NCBI RefSeq assembly: GCF_016906535.1
Contig: NC_057382.1
Location: 62,001-126,000 of the forward strand
Direction of reading: 5' to 3'
From: Rhizoctonia solani
Lineage: Eukaryota; Basidiomycota; Agaricomycetes; Cantharellales; Ceratobasidiaceae
DNA: 64,000 bases
Under the pieces are notes generated by a model. That model searched no databases and was not told the origin of the DNA. It saw only the letters and a program-made list of their open reading frames with translations. The translations under genes and the position numbers were made by a program. Positions 45,718 to 59,474 of this stretch are shown here, in pieces. Position 1 is the first letter of the stretch; every line of letters begins with the position of its first letter.

Positions 45718-47578
45718 AACTATAGCCAGGTGATTGGACTTCGTTTAGTGTTCCATATGGACGCGGGGTTACCGTTTGGTACTGTGGTCAGCCCATGTGT
45801 ATACGATTTTTATCAAACAAACTTGAAATGCAACTACTCACCCATTTAAGTGACAAATACCTTGAGCTCGGTATTGAAGTAGTACAACTGGGATATTGAT
45901 ATAAAGCTGAGTATGAGCAACGAAAGTTTTAATCTTTCCGGATAAAGGAATATTAATGGCCAAATCCCAAGGGTTCGTATCTCCATGCCCACGGTCCTTG
46001 TGCTAGCTTGTTGAGCTGGCGACTTCTCGCTTGGATTCTTTATAGAACTATTTTAATTGGTATCACACCACCTGTTTCAAACACCAAAGCAAAATATATG
46101 CGTCATGTTTTCGGGGCCAGCGGCTTAGATCGCAGGTTTCACCTTTTAAGGGCCTTTTCTAAGACCGACTCCGCATCAATGTTATAATAAACGGCTGTTT
46201 AGTTCATATACAACGATGACATTCACTAAATAAAGGTCAGTGACTCGACTTGGTCATCACCGAGAGTCTCTTTTTTTTTACGTTTATAAGCTTCCTGCAG
46301 ACACCAATTATACGCCCATTTTCACGCAGGTAGTGTAGAGTCACACGTGCACTTGGTCTGGTTTTTGGCCAAAATACATTATATGCTTCTTGTTCAATCG
46401 CATTGGGTGTGAAATTCATTCATACTAGTTACCTGGTTGCTTTATTGATGTATTTCAGTATACTGAGCCAGGGTAGCATGCGCTAGGAATGCCTCCTTTA
46501 CCTAGATAATATACTCTGCTTTTCCAGTATTCAAGCGTCTGTGGGCCAGCGTTTCATACCTGCTTGCGCTTCTTATCGTTTTAAATCACGACTCGATATA
46601 ATAATATAAGCCTATGGCGAACAAGTGTAGACAAAGAATAGACGTTAGTCGGTTTACTAAATGGATAAGGGCCGGATGCCACTCGCATTGAAATACTTAG
46701 ATACAAGTCATATCGAATGTGCGAGCATATAAGAGTCAATACGAGCGCGCGAGTCAACTATATGCGACCAATCGCGTATATTAATACCATGTGGATGTTC
46801 TGATTCAATGTATGACTCGGTTTTCTTACTTGTGTATATATAGGGGGCGCTTAGGGCGACTCCAACGCCATCTCTCTTCGCTTGAATGTTTTTTATTCAT
46901 TCATACAATCATACACATTAAGAACGACCCCTTTTCAATAACTCGACTCACATACATCAATGAGAAGTTTGCGACCGTGAATGAATTGCAATTGCCAAAT
47001 GCTAATTTATTTAATCGCCTCAAACTCATGGAGGCCACGATAAAGCTAAAGGCCCAATGTATACCGACTGGAGATGAAGGATATATAATTTATATGCATG
47101 ACAATACTTATTCAGACTTTTGTCGAAGGGGATTGAGCAGCAAATCACTTCGTGGTGCTGTGAGGTCTAGTACGTAATCGCCGACACGTGACTTTGGCAC
47201 CAGTGTCACTCAAGCACGTTTCTACCACGAAGGCTGTTGACAGCTGGCAAGATAGTTGTGAGTTCGTCGAGTAGATATTAGAAATACATGCCAGTCGAAA
47301 CGACCTATTAGGAGTTGAACTAACTGAGGGACTATTTGGATAGGAGAATCTAGCGGCGTCGACAGCACCGATAGAGTGGGGTTTCATAAAGATATGAAAG
47401 AGCTACTGACCTACGCTCAGAATGGTGGGTAGCTCACGATCAGTTTGACTCACCAGATTTAAGCTAGCCAACCCTACAGAAGAACCTGGAAAATCAAGCA
47501 AAGACGATGGCTCGGAGCTTATAGTTACAGGTGGGACATTAACAGTAGTGGGGCTAGCTATAGCTAATTTATAATTAG
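45718..47578. other. Gene-free stretch
   Basis: AT-rich. The ORFs at 46237-46419 and 46791-47177 lack protein-like composition. The missing first exon of the F-box gene should lie near the right end but I could not identify its start. Confidence 0.4.
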
Positions 47579-48573
47579 ACTCGCTGAACGAATTAGAAGG
47601 GGCGTTAAGAGGAGTGATTGGATTACCTATCGAAATCCTTATTGAGGTAGGTCTCGTGCCGATGAGTGTCATAAACTCACAGCATTTTCCGCGTTCTACG
47701 ATTCACAGGTATTAGGGTACCTCGCATTGCCAGATACACTGGCGCTTTCGCGCTCGAGCAAGTTCTTCCGTCGAATTCTGATGAACCCCACTGCCGCTAC
47801 CCTAAACGTATGGCGTGCATCTATCGAGAATGTACCAGGGTTGCCATCGTGCCCAAAAGACCTGTCTGAGCCGCAGTATGCGGCACTGATATATTCTCAC
47901 CACTGCACTGTAAGTGTCTTGGGCTTCATAAGAAGAAAACAGCATTAAGAGTTATTCGTATAGGTGTGCGGTACCAGTACCTCGGAGCCGATGGATCCGT
48001 ACCTAAATACCCGGCTATGCCAAGATTGCATCGAAAAAAAGTGAGTCAGCTGATAGAAGGTAGATTACTCGAGTGACTTACTCCGAATAGCATTGTCGCT
48101 GCCGAAGACATCAAAGATGAAGTAGTCGGAGTACTAATTCCGCAGTCGCCTAGTAAGTATGTCTGTGTCAGGCCGCGGGGGCCTTCTGAACACATGTAGT
48201 CTCTAGGCTAAAGGGAGGCGGCTGCTGTACAAAGACGTGCCTAAGACGTGATAAGGAGGCGATGGAGGCCTGGTATAAGGAGCTGCATCAACGCCAACTT
48301 TCACGAAAGGAAATACGGTCTGAGATAGGACAGATAGGGGATAACTTGGTAGAAAGGGTGTTGGTGGGTCTCATAAGAATCTTGAATCAACCTGAAATTG
48401 ACCTAGACAATAGTACGCTAGAGAGATGTCTGTTTTTCTACGTGACATTAGTGGGGTATAGGTTATGGAAATACAGTGACCCATCGGGCCGCACTAGCCG
48501 CAGGTCGGTTTGGGCATCGTGCCCCATGAGTGAATGTTCCACTCGCATGCGTTGTATTGTGACTTTACCTTGA
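47579..48573 (+). CDS. F-box protein with Cys-rich tail, 5' end unresolved
   Basis: Visible exons begin at 47579 (SLNELEGALRGVIGLPIEILIE), join over an intron at 47647-47708 to VLGYLALPDTLALSRSSKFFRRIL, a clear F-box. They continue with VWRASIENVPGLPSCPKDLSEPQYAALIYSHHCTVCG, then a second Cys pair (CQDC), CCTKTC and a charged region (WYKELHQRQLSRKEIRSEI) to a stop at 48571-48573. LPxEI, VWxxxxxNVPGLP and the Cys pairs are typical of large agaricomycete F-box families. The protein would link substrates to SCF ubiquitin ligase. No start ATG is seen upstream in frame (stop at TAA just before 47579), and the end may be truncated: a His/Cys-rich frame follows at 48578-48811. Confidence 0.65.
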
Positions 48574-50575
48574 GCCGTTGTGTAGAAAGTATCACGCCTC
48601 GCACAAATGTGCAAAACATCACGAGTTCCAAATTTCATTTCATTGCGATTATACAACATTCCACAGGGATGACCATAGTTCGCCACATGCATTCGTTTCA
48701 GCGTGGGATTCAGGTTCTAGAAAAAGGGCAAGTTTGAATCACAAGTATAAGGAAGATCACGAAAAACTGACTGCTTCCCAAGCACCAATGGCGGGTAGCT
48801 ATCGTCCTTGATGCTCCCAATCAGCGAGACAGATGAAACAATTTGCGATTCATTCTGTAGGCTTCAGAGAAGCTCGACACTTTCCCCGTTTCAGAGTTAA
48901 GATCTATTCCAGTCTCCCACGGTCAGCTTGTTGTGGATGGTGATCAAATCTATTGGGAGCTCAGCGTGCTCGGTAGGTGTATATATGCGCTGTCTATTTT
49001 GCTGCTATAATAATGCGCACAGGCCTAAACCTCAACCCGGGAAAGATTGAATGTAAGTGGGCATAGATTATCGGATACATGCGCGCCGATGATAGCATGT
49101 AGTGCTTGGTATGTTTGTCAGAGGTTCTGCGGTGGTCAATCCCTCAATTCTTCTTCGGAACTATCTAGAAGCCGTACTGAAGTTGAATAGAACGCGAACG
49201 ATGTCCATTTGGTCGGCGCCTCTGCGTCCGGGGCAAGCCATTTGCCATTGAGTAGTCATTCTTCGGCATTTTTGTGGTAAGGTCGTGACGTCTACAAGAG
49301 TTAAGACACAAATTGAGTTATATTAAGGTATCCGGCATGATCGTGCCAGAGAGGTTGTCGGCCAAGGCATCGCTTTAAGTATCAGTTCCCCTTGCGGACA
49401 TGGTTAGAGTCGGGCTCGGCCAAGCTCTTTACCAAGGAAGAACAAGGAAATTGTGCCCTACACGCGCCTTCTGCTTCTTCCATCGCGGATGACTGTTGTT
49501 TCCCGAAGCACCGTGGCTAAATATTAACCATTAGGTTCCAGTTAGCTGGGGATATTGCACTGCGTCCTTGATGTCGAAGCCAAAGGTTGAAGGAACGATG
49601 TGAACACAAACAACTGAAGGTCTATCGACTAGATAACCCCACTGAATGAATACGTGAATTTGGACTTGATTGTAAAACTATGACTTGAGCACGAATATCT
49701 CCGCTTGTTTACCTGATATGGTCACACGATCGGAGAAATAGTTAATCATTCCTTGTGAATATAATTGGGGGCTAGCTTGATTGGCACCCAGAAGTATCAC
49801 CCATCTATCCTGTCATGCAGCTAGCTCTGTGCATTTTTTGTTGACTGCTTGGCATGACAAGATAATAAGCACAACCTGGTCAAAAGAGCAATCGATGATC
49901 ATGGAGGAGGATAACAGATAATCCAACAGATTTATGGATTTAGAGGTGCGTATCGATATCCACCGGATGGATTTATATAGAAAGTGAAGTCACACTTAGT
50001 ATTGACATTAAAGATTTCGAGATGGAGCTTAACGTGATATCCCAAGACAAGTGTAGCTCTAATTGTCCTCTCGAGTTTATCAAGTGATATAGTACTTGAG
50101 CACGTCTCTATGGGCAACCATTCCGTTTATCATGTGAGCCCAGTCCAGCTCCGATAGCCCTTTTCGATGAGTCACCTAAGCTTGAAATGAAAGTTATATA
50201 ATGACCTGCGATTTTTCGTATTTTGATATCTAGACGGCCTCTACTCTTTACTCATGACGAGAGTGAAGCTCTTTGGTATGACCTAAATTGGTACAATTTA
50301 TGGTTCATTTTTCGCGCTGTGCTTTTACCAAGTGTTCGTTTTGCCACTGTTGGATAGCTGAACACATTCTATGAGCATATGTGTCGACCTCCATTAGGGA
50401 CCAGAATGGCACGTGACCTGAGATAGAGAAGCGCCGACATCTCGTGGGCGTGTTTCGGAATGCCTCCATCAGGCAACCGATGCGTTCATCTAGCCCCTAT
50501 TCGGTAATTACTCTAGATGGCGACGACCGGGCTTGCACTAAGCGAAAGACCCATAATAGATGAAATCCAAATAAA
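48574..50575. other. Mostly gene-free stretch
   Basis: 48578-48811 holds a frame rich in His/Cys (CRKYHASHKCAKHHEFQI) that may be a detached C-terminal part of the preceding F-box gene. The rest has no supported ORF. The final few hundred bases precede the kinase gene. Confidence 0.4.
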
Positions 50576-53500
50576 ATGCAGTCGGCTCCTGCTATCATCA
50601 TGCCCTCGTCGTCTCGCCTTCCGTACTCGCAGTCGTCTCGTCTGCCCTATCCGGCGTCTAACGTTGCACCGGCGATGGCCAGCCCAATAACTGTGAACTC
50701 TCACCGAAACTCGACGCTCGTTCATCGTGGGTTCTATGACTTGCTTTCATTGGTCCCTGGTACTGCCGGTGTGGGGGTTGGGACGAGAAGAGGAAAGGTG
50801 AATGATATGTGGCCGCATGACGAGCTAGTGCCGGGGCAGAGGTACGAGGACATAGGAATGGGAGGACCCCCACCCGCTCCTCCACCTGGAGGCACGTTTA
50901 TCCCTTCAACCGGAGTTGCTGTATCGCCACCTACCCTAGCCTCACCCAAAGGCAAGCGTAGGATAAGCAAGGATATGGTATCTCGGCCGATGGGGTTTGT
51001 GTGAGTCGCTTGGAATTAAATGACTACAATCTAGTCTGATAGGGAATTTTGAGTCATCTGGTCCATGCCTCTGACGCAGATCAGGCCGAAGCATTGCTGA
51101 GTCGGTGGGGACCAGATGGAATAGGAAAATTAGGAGTAGGTATTTGGGCTATGTTTATCCTAGATTGTGTTAATGGGCCAATTGGTAGATCCAAATTGGG
51201 CTCAACCGATCAAGACTCAAATTCGCTCTAAGCAGCAAGAACGAGCTGTGGCGGAGGTAATGCACGCAATGGATGCTACTCCTGTACGTATCTTATCTAT
51301 AGCGATCGGTATTTTGTGTTTATCATATCCTAGTCTACATCCTCGGCTAGCGCTCTAGTGCTTCGTGTGGTCAATGGCATGTCCACATCCACATTAACCA
51401 CATCAACTGTCGCGCCATCGACACCTGGAGCTGAGAAGACCTATTCCCGCCTTGCGAATTCCAACTCCCGACTTGGGCTCAGTCCGCCACTCGAAACTCA
51501 GCACGAGCACTCTGGAGAAGAATCAACTGACGCTAAAGCTGGTCATACGAGCGAAGGCAGTGAGATCACGATCAAGGGTCGATCCATCGTACCACATCCA
51601 CCAAAGCAGGCTCAAGCCACTGTTAGTCCCGACCTAGGTCAGGTCGAAATGGTTGCGAGCCCACTTGTGTGCAGGGAAGGCGTGGGAATTGGGCATCCGA
51701 TCGGGCCGAGGAGCCCTGGGAATCCACCCCAGCCCCGATCTCCTGGCCGAATTGCCGTGCCGCCTAGATCTCCAGACCGACCGATGGGACCGAGGCCACC
51801 TGGCGACAGTTCTGCAGTACCATATTCTCCAGCGCAATCTGTGCCGTATTCCCCGACGCAACCAGCTACACCATATACTCCACAACATACACCCTGGCTA
51901 CCGACGACACCTCCTAAACCAGATTTTGCCCCCGCAACTCCACCCAAAGACTTTCCGCCACCCACACCACCCAAGCGCGCCGACTTGGGCTATCCTATAT
52001 CCCCAAAACGTGATATCACTCCCGTAACGCCCAAGCGTGAGTTCCAACCAGCGACGATGCCTCTCAAACGTTCGACATCACGACCGTTACCTATTCCTGC
52101 CGGTGGTGCAATCGGAGCTCCTGAAGACCCATTGGCCATGTTTGCGAATGAGCTAATGAGAGGCGTGAATGGTGGAGCTAGTACGTACCCTTTATCCTCA
52201 TTATCCTTGGCCCCGAGTACATTGACTGATATGCCTCGAGGTCCTATTCCTATCCCCGGCTTACCTGGTTCGCCTCCAAAATCGGGTCTTCCTGGATCTC
52301 CTGGGACACCTGGAACAATTCGAATCCACCCTGAGGGTACGCCCCTTCCTGCCCCTACTCCGGGGGCCTGGGGGGCAACTGCTATCAAAGAGGACGCGGG
52401 TAAGACACTTTCCTCGTACCCTCCAATTTTGACATCTAATCGTTTGTGCAGAAATAGCTAATTCACCCGGTACCAATAGTGGCGGAATCGGTGTCCCTCG
52501 TGGCTTTACAAACTCGATCATTGGAGGAACGGGAGATAAGTGGGCTACAGGGCCAAATGTCAATCGTCAGTATTACCATCTTATCATTGGCTTCGTTATC
52601 CTGACATATTCTCTACCTCATTGGGGATCTATTAAATCAAATCATTCATATCCAGCTCCCTCTAAACTATTCCGACCATCGCTTACTACGCTCGATAAGG
52701 CTGTTTCGGCAAAAATTTACTTTGAGAATGTATATTTCCCGTTGCTACGACTTCCGCCTTCCAGAGAGCAGAGGCGTCTGGCCATGGAGGCCGAGATGGA
52801 ACAGGTATGTTTGGTGCCTTGACCTATTATTTATTCTGATTTCCACTATTTCCACGCTTTATTGTATTAACCGACCGTCACCAATCTTATCAGCTCAATA
52901 TTCCCCAACATATGCGCACTCAGCTCCGTGCAAGATGGCGAGCCAATGAGACCGCTTACCTTCGCGAACGACGGCGACGAGTTGATCAACGTTCGTTTGT
53001 CAAGCTCAAGACGATTGGGCATGGAGCTTTTGGTGTTGTCAGTCTCGTGAAGGAGAAAGATACCGGGGAACTCTACGCAATGAAGCAGGTAGGTTGGGTA
53101 TATACGACTAGGAAATTAAATTGAGAATGGGGGACCCAGATGCGCAAAGTCGATATGCTTCGCAAAGGCCAAGAAGGACATGTGCGCGCGGAGCGAGATG
53201 TACTCAAGGGAGCAGCGCTCGTATCTAGTCCGACTGGAGCGGACTGGATCGTTCGGCTATTTTATAGCTTCCAGGACCAGGACCATTTGTATCTTGTGAG
53301 TTTGCCGCTTTTTGGAGATCCAATTGGGTTCTGAGTTGTCTGCCCCGATAGGTACTCGAGTTTATGGGCGGAGGTGATCTATTGAATTTGTTGATCGAGA
53401 AAGATATTTTTGAAGAGGACTTTGCCAAATTTTACATTGCCGAGGTTGGTCGGTCCTATTTAGATGGACGGAATGAGTACTCATAGAAATAGATGATTCT

Positions 53501-55045
53501 TGCGATCGAGCAATGTCATAAGCAAGGGTTTATTCACAGAGACATCAAGCCTGATGTTAGTCGTTTCTCAGACATATTTTGCTTTCATCCTGATTTTTTG
53601 TTATAGAACTTCTTGTTTGACCCCAATGGGCACATCAAACTGAGTGATTTTGGGCTGGCGTGAGTGGCCTTGATCAACATGTCAATCAGGGTTTATGATG
53701 ATTAAATTTATCCCCCGGATAGTACTGATCTGCACTGGGCGCATGATACATCTTGTAAGTTGAGACTATCCTTACTAAACCCAAAACTGAAGTTCTTCAG
53801 ACTATGAGCAACAGCGAAGGGATCTACTTCACAAACATGGTATTGATCTGGAAGATGGAGAGACTCGTACTCATAAGAACCGTCGAATGGACAAGTTTGA
53901 AGCTGATCGTGTGATGGGAGGTGAGGGTGTGTTCACTTGGCGCGAGAAAAACCGAAAGAAGCTAGCGTATTCGGTTTGCGGGACGAACTCGTATAGTGAG
54001 TGGTATTGACCTCTTTCAGGTTACAATAATTGATGTAGGCTTCGATTAGTGAGCCCAGAGGTTATTCGAGGTATATCCAGAAGCTCCATTGATGAGTGTT
54101 AAACTCACAGTTTGTCTTGTCCAGGTCAAGGATATTCCTTCTCTTGTGATTGGTGGAGCCTGGGTGTTATAATGTTCGAATGTTTGTACGGGTAAGTGAA
54201 ATGTACTAGATGAAAGAATGGGAAGCTGATTTCAATACTAGCTATCCCCCATTCGTCAGCAATTCGGTATATCATCTTGCTTTTTCATTAGCAACCACGA
54301 TTATTAACTTCATTAATAGCGCCACGTTACGCGTCAGAAGATCCTCAACTGGCGAACATCCCTCCGTTTCCCGCCTCGGCCAAAAATATCTCGTGAAGGT
54401 GTTGACTTGATGGCACGCCTTTTGTGTGAACCAGAGGATCGTATTGGAGCACAAGGTGGACTTCCGCCAGGGATGAACCGGCGCAGTGGATTCCTCGGTG
54501 GTAGCCTAGATGGGGCGGATGACATCAAGGTACCATGGTCTACCTTCGGAGTATCAATTATTTCAGCTGATCTATTGTAACAGGCCCATCCATGGTTCAG
54601 GGACATTGATTTTGCACGCATACATGAACAAGAGGCGCCATTCAGGCCCGAACTACAGCGCCCAGATGATACGAAGCATTTCGATACAGAAATCGCACCC
54701 GAGGTAGGTGCTGTCAAAGAGAGCTCTCCACCTCTTTCTGACATTATCCAGCCCCTCGCACCAGCCAACGGTGCTCCCCCAGACGCAACACGAGACCCAA
54801 TGTTACGACACAAAGTACACGGTGCCCACATCCTCGAGACCCGAAAGGCATTTGCATTCGCCGGTTTTACACACAAAAGCCCGCGCAAGATCAGCTATAC
54901 CACTATTGATGCTATCCTCAAACCTTTTGAGGATAACGACGCCAAACGAGTCCCTGCAGCACATGGAGGAGATGATGAACAAAGAGGCCGGTCGACCCTT
55001 AGGGAACAGGAAACCGTCGGGCGCGGAAGAGCTATATCCATGTAA
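50576..55045 (+). CDS. NDR/LATS-family AGC Ser/Thr protein kinase
   Basis: ATG 50576 opens a gene of roughly 15 exons. A long N-terminal part is Pro/Ser-rich, with repeated TPPKP/PTPPKR and SPKRD motifs (51358-52461). The kinase follows: IGHGAFGVVSLV (about 53015), Lys in YAMKQ, HRDIKPD (about 53540), DFGLA with the NDR-type insert before the activation loop, YSVCGTNSYMSPEV, and [31 protein letters not shown] and AHPWFRDIDF come next, then a hydrophobic-motif-like FAGFTHK near the end. NDR kinases (yeast Cbk1/Dbf2, Orb6/Sid2) work with Mob proteins in polarity and cell separation. The upstream segment ARWRANETAYLRERR fits the Mob-binding N-terminal region. I cannot say which subgroup. No stop or frameshift was found in the exons I joined. 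Confidence 0.88.
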
Positions 55046-55435
55046 TTCGGACTATAAAAGTTTTACTAGTGGGTTGTTGTTTTGTTTATAGTAGTTTAGA
55101 TACCCGAGTCTGATCTCGTAATACGTTGCACTGAAAATAATGATATGAATCCATGTAACTCATGGTTATGAGATTAAGATTCTGCAGTCATCAATCACTT
55201 AACGCCGACGTGTGATCCGACAGCAATTGAACTCCGCTTCGCTCTAAGCCTGGTGAAAGCGGATTTCGCCAGCGCATATGTATTCGTCTGATTCCACGTA
55301 GATACTGAAAGCGTCAATTATGTTCTCGTGAACAGTGTGCCAGCCAACTTTAGGGGTTTATTCTGTTGTTAGCGGGCGCAGAAGTCGATCATGGTTAACC
55401 ACAGCTATCTTTCCCTCAGGCTGGTGCAAGTACGC
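55046..55435. other. Gene-free flank between kinase gene and MITE 1
   Basis: No supported ORF; it includes the kinase 3' untranslated region. Confidence 0.45.
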
Positions 55436-55655
55436 CACTGTACAAGGTTATAATACTGAAAATCAGTGCGTGTGTTTAAGTGAGAATTGAGCTGAAATCA
55501 AGATCAATACATACTGATTTTAGCTATCAATTCTTCCATAGTCTGATTCATGCTGAGGGAGGCATACTAACATTGTAATTTTCAGGCCATATCCTACTGA
55601 AAGAAGGAATCTTTTACTGATGTACTGATTTTCAGGATCTTATCACACCACAGTG
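55436..55655 (+). repeat. MITE copy 1 (220 bp)
   Basis: It begins CACTGTACAAGG and ends CACACCACAGTG. Both termini share CACTGT plus an internal inverted block (CTGAAAATCAGT / ACTGATTTTCAG). It is about 98% identical to the reverse complement of 59255-59474 (five differences by eye). No transposase is encoded, and no clean target duplication is seen at this copy. Confidence 0.85.
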
Positions 55656-57240
55656 ATATACTGGGACGAACTTCTCGTCGCGTTCTCTACATTTCTAAAT
55701 TTACACGCATGTATTAATTCAGCACGAAGGGAGTCAAATGGTATGTTATCGTAGGCACGATCAATCAAGTAAACTCGACATTTGAGTTTTGCCTTGGTAT
55801 GATAGCCTAACATGTGCGTTTGCCACAGCACGATACGGAAACTGGGTTTGGAAACAAAAAAAAAAAAAAAAAGGGATGATCTAGGGAACAAGCAAATGCG
55901 GGCTTTGAAATGAGGGCACGAAACACGACGGGAGATATCGAAGGAGCGCGAAATGCTTTCAAGCCACTAAGGACGTACCTATTACTTACAAGGATCTCTC
56001 TGAGGCCTTCTGGTCGGGCAACTCCAGGGTGGCGACACATGGCTCGGTGTAGGGGAAGCATGAAAAAATCCAGAACGCACCAAAGTAATCTGGGTGGCAA
56101 GAGTAGTGACCTGATTTCATTGCTACTTTTAGGCATATAGGTTTCAGAACAAGGGGAACAACATATCGTTTATGGTATAGTTTTATCCACTGATGGATTC
56201 AAAAATGAGTTGTATGCGTGGTACATGTGTAGAAGCCAATAATAATCGTGATTGCAATGTTCCAATTATCTCAACTGACAGCAGTCGCACGTCGTTGTGT
56301 TAATTATTGGCGCAAATGCATTGTTATGTACATCCGAACATCAAGCCTTTATGATCGCAAGAAGCAATCGATTGGGCTGAGCTCAGCGCACAATAAACCT
56401 TGGCCGATGAGCTCAACCATATTTGGAAATACTTACCTCAAAAAACAAGGCTCTCCACAGCATAACCACGTAAAAAGCCGGATTGGTTTATAGTTGACCG
56501 AGCCCTGTATGATCCGTAGACATATATAACTCCATGCGCTCACCACTTGGCATTCTATGTTCTACCCCAATTTTTCCAACGCCCGCCCCCTGTCTCTTGT
56601 GTCCATTTATTCAACCCAGTAAGACATGTATTCAAGAACCAGGTATGCGTCATTACATGACCGTCATCCAGGCTCCCAATACTGAGTGCCTTAGCAACGC
56701 GAATATTGTAAAGGAGGGAGAAAATAGTCATGGAACCAAGGAAGGAGAATGTAAGCTTCATAAAATCATTCCTATTTGCGGCCTCGCCTATGCTCCTCCT
56801 TAGGGAACTTGGCCTACAGCTCACGGAGCAGTAGCCTTCTCGAAGATCATTGCATAACCGGCACTGCAAGCAAATCAAACAACACACCAAGGTGAGCGTA
56901 CAGCTTGGTGTATTATGTCGACTTGCTTACAATTTTATCCAGACCATCAGCCCCTTTCCAAAACTCGCACAAGCGCGCGAATTAGTTGATGGCATATATA
57001 TCCGCCAGAAAGAGTAGGAATAATGAGCCAAATCAAGTAAAATAGTACTTATTTTATTATAGGACCCAACATTGCTTGGAGAAGAGGGGTTAGACTCATG
57101 ATGATATATCAAGGTTGCTGACCAACACGCAACTGAACTCGGTTTGGGCCAAGTGGGTCTGTCAGACCGATCCTTCGACCAACAAAGGCAAGTCGCATGC
57201 TTATATCCTAACCAAATCCTGCTCACGTAATATCAGATTG
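55656..57240. other. Gene-free stretch inside the MITE-bracketed segment
   Basis: No convincing ORF; it contains an A-run at about 55856-55872. The upstream exons of the F-box-like pseudogene may lie near its end but I could not identify them. Confidence 0.4.
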
Positions 57241-58542
57241 GGTAGATATTGAATCAAAGCTCACACTTCTGTTGACGGAAGATCGCACCGCGCGTTCTGA
57301 ACGGGATCGTGCAAAAGATAGAGAAATAGCCCTATCAGAAAAGCTCAGCGAACTATTGGAGGAACTCTCACCGCCTGTTAATTTTTCAATCCGTCACCGC
57401 CAGTCATCGATGTGGGATTATACCTCCCCATCTTCATATCACCCACCGTTGCCGTCCTTCATACATATGCACGATTGGGCTATTGTTAGAGACCTGTGGA
57501 AGATGCATTGCACCAAGGAGGATATGCTTGCTCTCTTTGGAGAGCATACAGACCATCAAGGGATTGATAGTTGAGTGGAAGCGTGGGATCGAATCCCATT
57601 TTGCAAAGCTGGTGCAAGACAAGAAAGGATCACGTGTACAAGCCCCCCTTATTCAACCGACGATACTCCGGTTTGAAAGCACGGCTGGCTCACTTTTGAA
57701 TTATACAGATGCGCATAAAATGCTTTTACAAGGCGATATATTCTTTTACGATACCGAGAAGAACCATTCACCTCCAATTCCAATGACCTACGGCGAAATT
57801 CTCGGCAACAACGGCCTCATCGCATCCTCGTTATCCCTCAAACCTAATTCGGTGTTGCGTATGCCAGATGCAAACCTCAGCAGGTACAAATTTTATTTGG
57901 AAGCCCACCTGGTTGCATGTGATCTCATGGCATCAACACACATAACCACCGCATCCTACCTTTCGTTGGTTGGTATGAGTGCCGAATTTCAATGCAAGAG
58001 GTGTCTTGATGCTAAACAAGTGACTTGGGTAGAGTTGGTAAGTATTGGAACAATTACGAGAGGCTAAAGTACATTAATAACTATTGTTGACAGGTGCGCC
58101 ACTACATCATATCTAATGAGTTCTTCAAGAAGAATCTGAAGATAGTGCGCTCACTCGGTGGATGTATCACGCACAGAAATGCGCATGATACTTACCTTCC
58201 CACCCAACAAACCATGGTTGGATCTTGTTCAATCGATCCGCAAATGGAGCTCGACGCACACACGGGCAAGCGCCGCAAAGGCCTATTATGCGCCCAGGTT
58301 CCGGGTCTGAAAGACGTGGTTGCCCCCGAGTGGGCAATCGTTAGGCACCTTCAAGACGTGTAAGTAAATCGGGTTAGTTATGTTATCCTTTTTTTTTTTT
58401 GCTTAGACCGGCGCATACACTTATCAGACACGGAATTGCTGAGCCGGCGGCGTGTTTGCACTATACACCTCAGCACGTGTACGACTCTATTGCCGACTTT
58501 GGAGGATACGGCCTCCCACCCCACGATTTGGCATTTCTCTGA
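57240..58542 (+). pseudogene. F-box-like family gene fragment with a frameshift
   Basis: It opens after a possible acceptor near 57237 with a charged region (RDRAKDREIALSEKLSELLEEL), then LWKMHCTKEDMLALFGEH. The frame is lost around 57548-57556: the following protein (KGLIVEWKRGIESHFAKLVQD) continues one base out of phase and no intron fits. Further exons at 58094-58358 and about 58434-58542 are cleanly spliced (RHYIISNEFFKKN; HGIAEPAACLHYTPQHVYDS), ending at TGA 58540-58542. The central part has CKRCLDAKQVTW, a Cys pair. The layout resembles fungal F-box family tails but the F-box itself is not visible, so the family is tentative. Confidence 0.55.
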
Positions 58543-59254
58543 TCTGGCTTCTTGTGAAGAATTACTCCAATCGCTATAACGACTGCCTGAATACTGTCGT
58601 TCTAAGATACATTTTCCTCTTGAAATTTTTACAGCCTGGGATTATTTTTGTTTCTAACTCTGCGTGTAGTCTTGTTGTGATTGTTGCCATGTAATTGTTC
58701 TTGTTCTTGTGATATATACACTTATTTTGCGCGGAAGAATGCAATGGATTTCATCTCAAGTCAATCCAGTCAACATTGAAGGGCTGCTCACATAATTGTA
58801 CCTTACAGTCATTTGGGGGCTGTGGACCGGAGCATGCGGAGACCCACGAGCCTAGTCTTGCGCGAAGGATGCGACGGCTGAGTGACGCGGCCACGTAATC
58901 ATTGGATGTTGGTCGTTGCCGACCACATCTCATCGCGCGTTCGGTCCATCGACGCGCCCTTTCTCTTTTTAAGAAATATCTTAATCTCTTCCCTTTGTGA
59001 GATCCTTGCCTATGTACAGGGTCATTTATGTATTTTATATGACTTTTGGGGATCCTTGCCTACATGAAGGATCACTTCTTAATTCATGGCCAACATGGCT
59101 CTCTTGCCCTAAACGGCTTCCTTCCCCTTAAGTGGGTTATTTTCCTTAACCGGCCTTCCTCCCCTTAACTGGGCTTATTCCCCCTTAACTGGGTTGTCTG
59201 CCATAACTGGCTTCTCACCCTCAATCGGCTTTCTCCACCGTTGTGGCTCATTAA
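58543..59254. other. Gene-free stretch with degenerate short repeats
   Basis: From about 59095 to 59250 a run of 20-25-bp degenerate units built on CCTTAACTGGGTT/CTTCC repeats. GATCCTTGCCTA occurs twice before it (about 59003 and 59052). It may be a decayed LTR; no ORF is supported. Confidence 0.4.
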
Positions 59255-59474
59255 CACTGTGGTGTGATAAGATCCTGAAAATCAGTACATCAGTAAAAGA
59301 TTCCTTTTTTCAGTAGGATATGGTCTGAAAATTACAATGTTAGTATGCCTCCCTCAGCATGAATCAGACTATGGAAGAATTGATAGCTAAAATCAGTATG
59401 TATTGATCTTGATTTCAACTCAATTCTCACTTAAACACACGCACTGATTTTCAGCATTATAACCTTATACAGTG
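59255..59474 (-). repeat. MITE copy 2 (220 bp), inverted relative to copy 1
   Basis: It begins CACTGTGGTGTG and ends CTTATACAGTG, flanked by the 3-bp direct repeat TAA on both sides (59252-59254, 59475-59477). The TAA duplication would suit a PIF/Harbinger-type or CACTA-type transposase; I cannot decide which. Confidence 0.87.
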
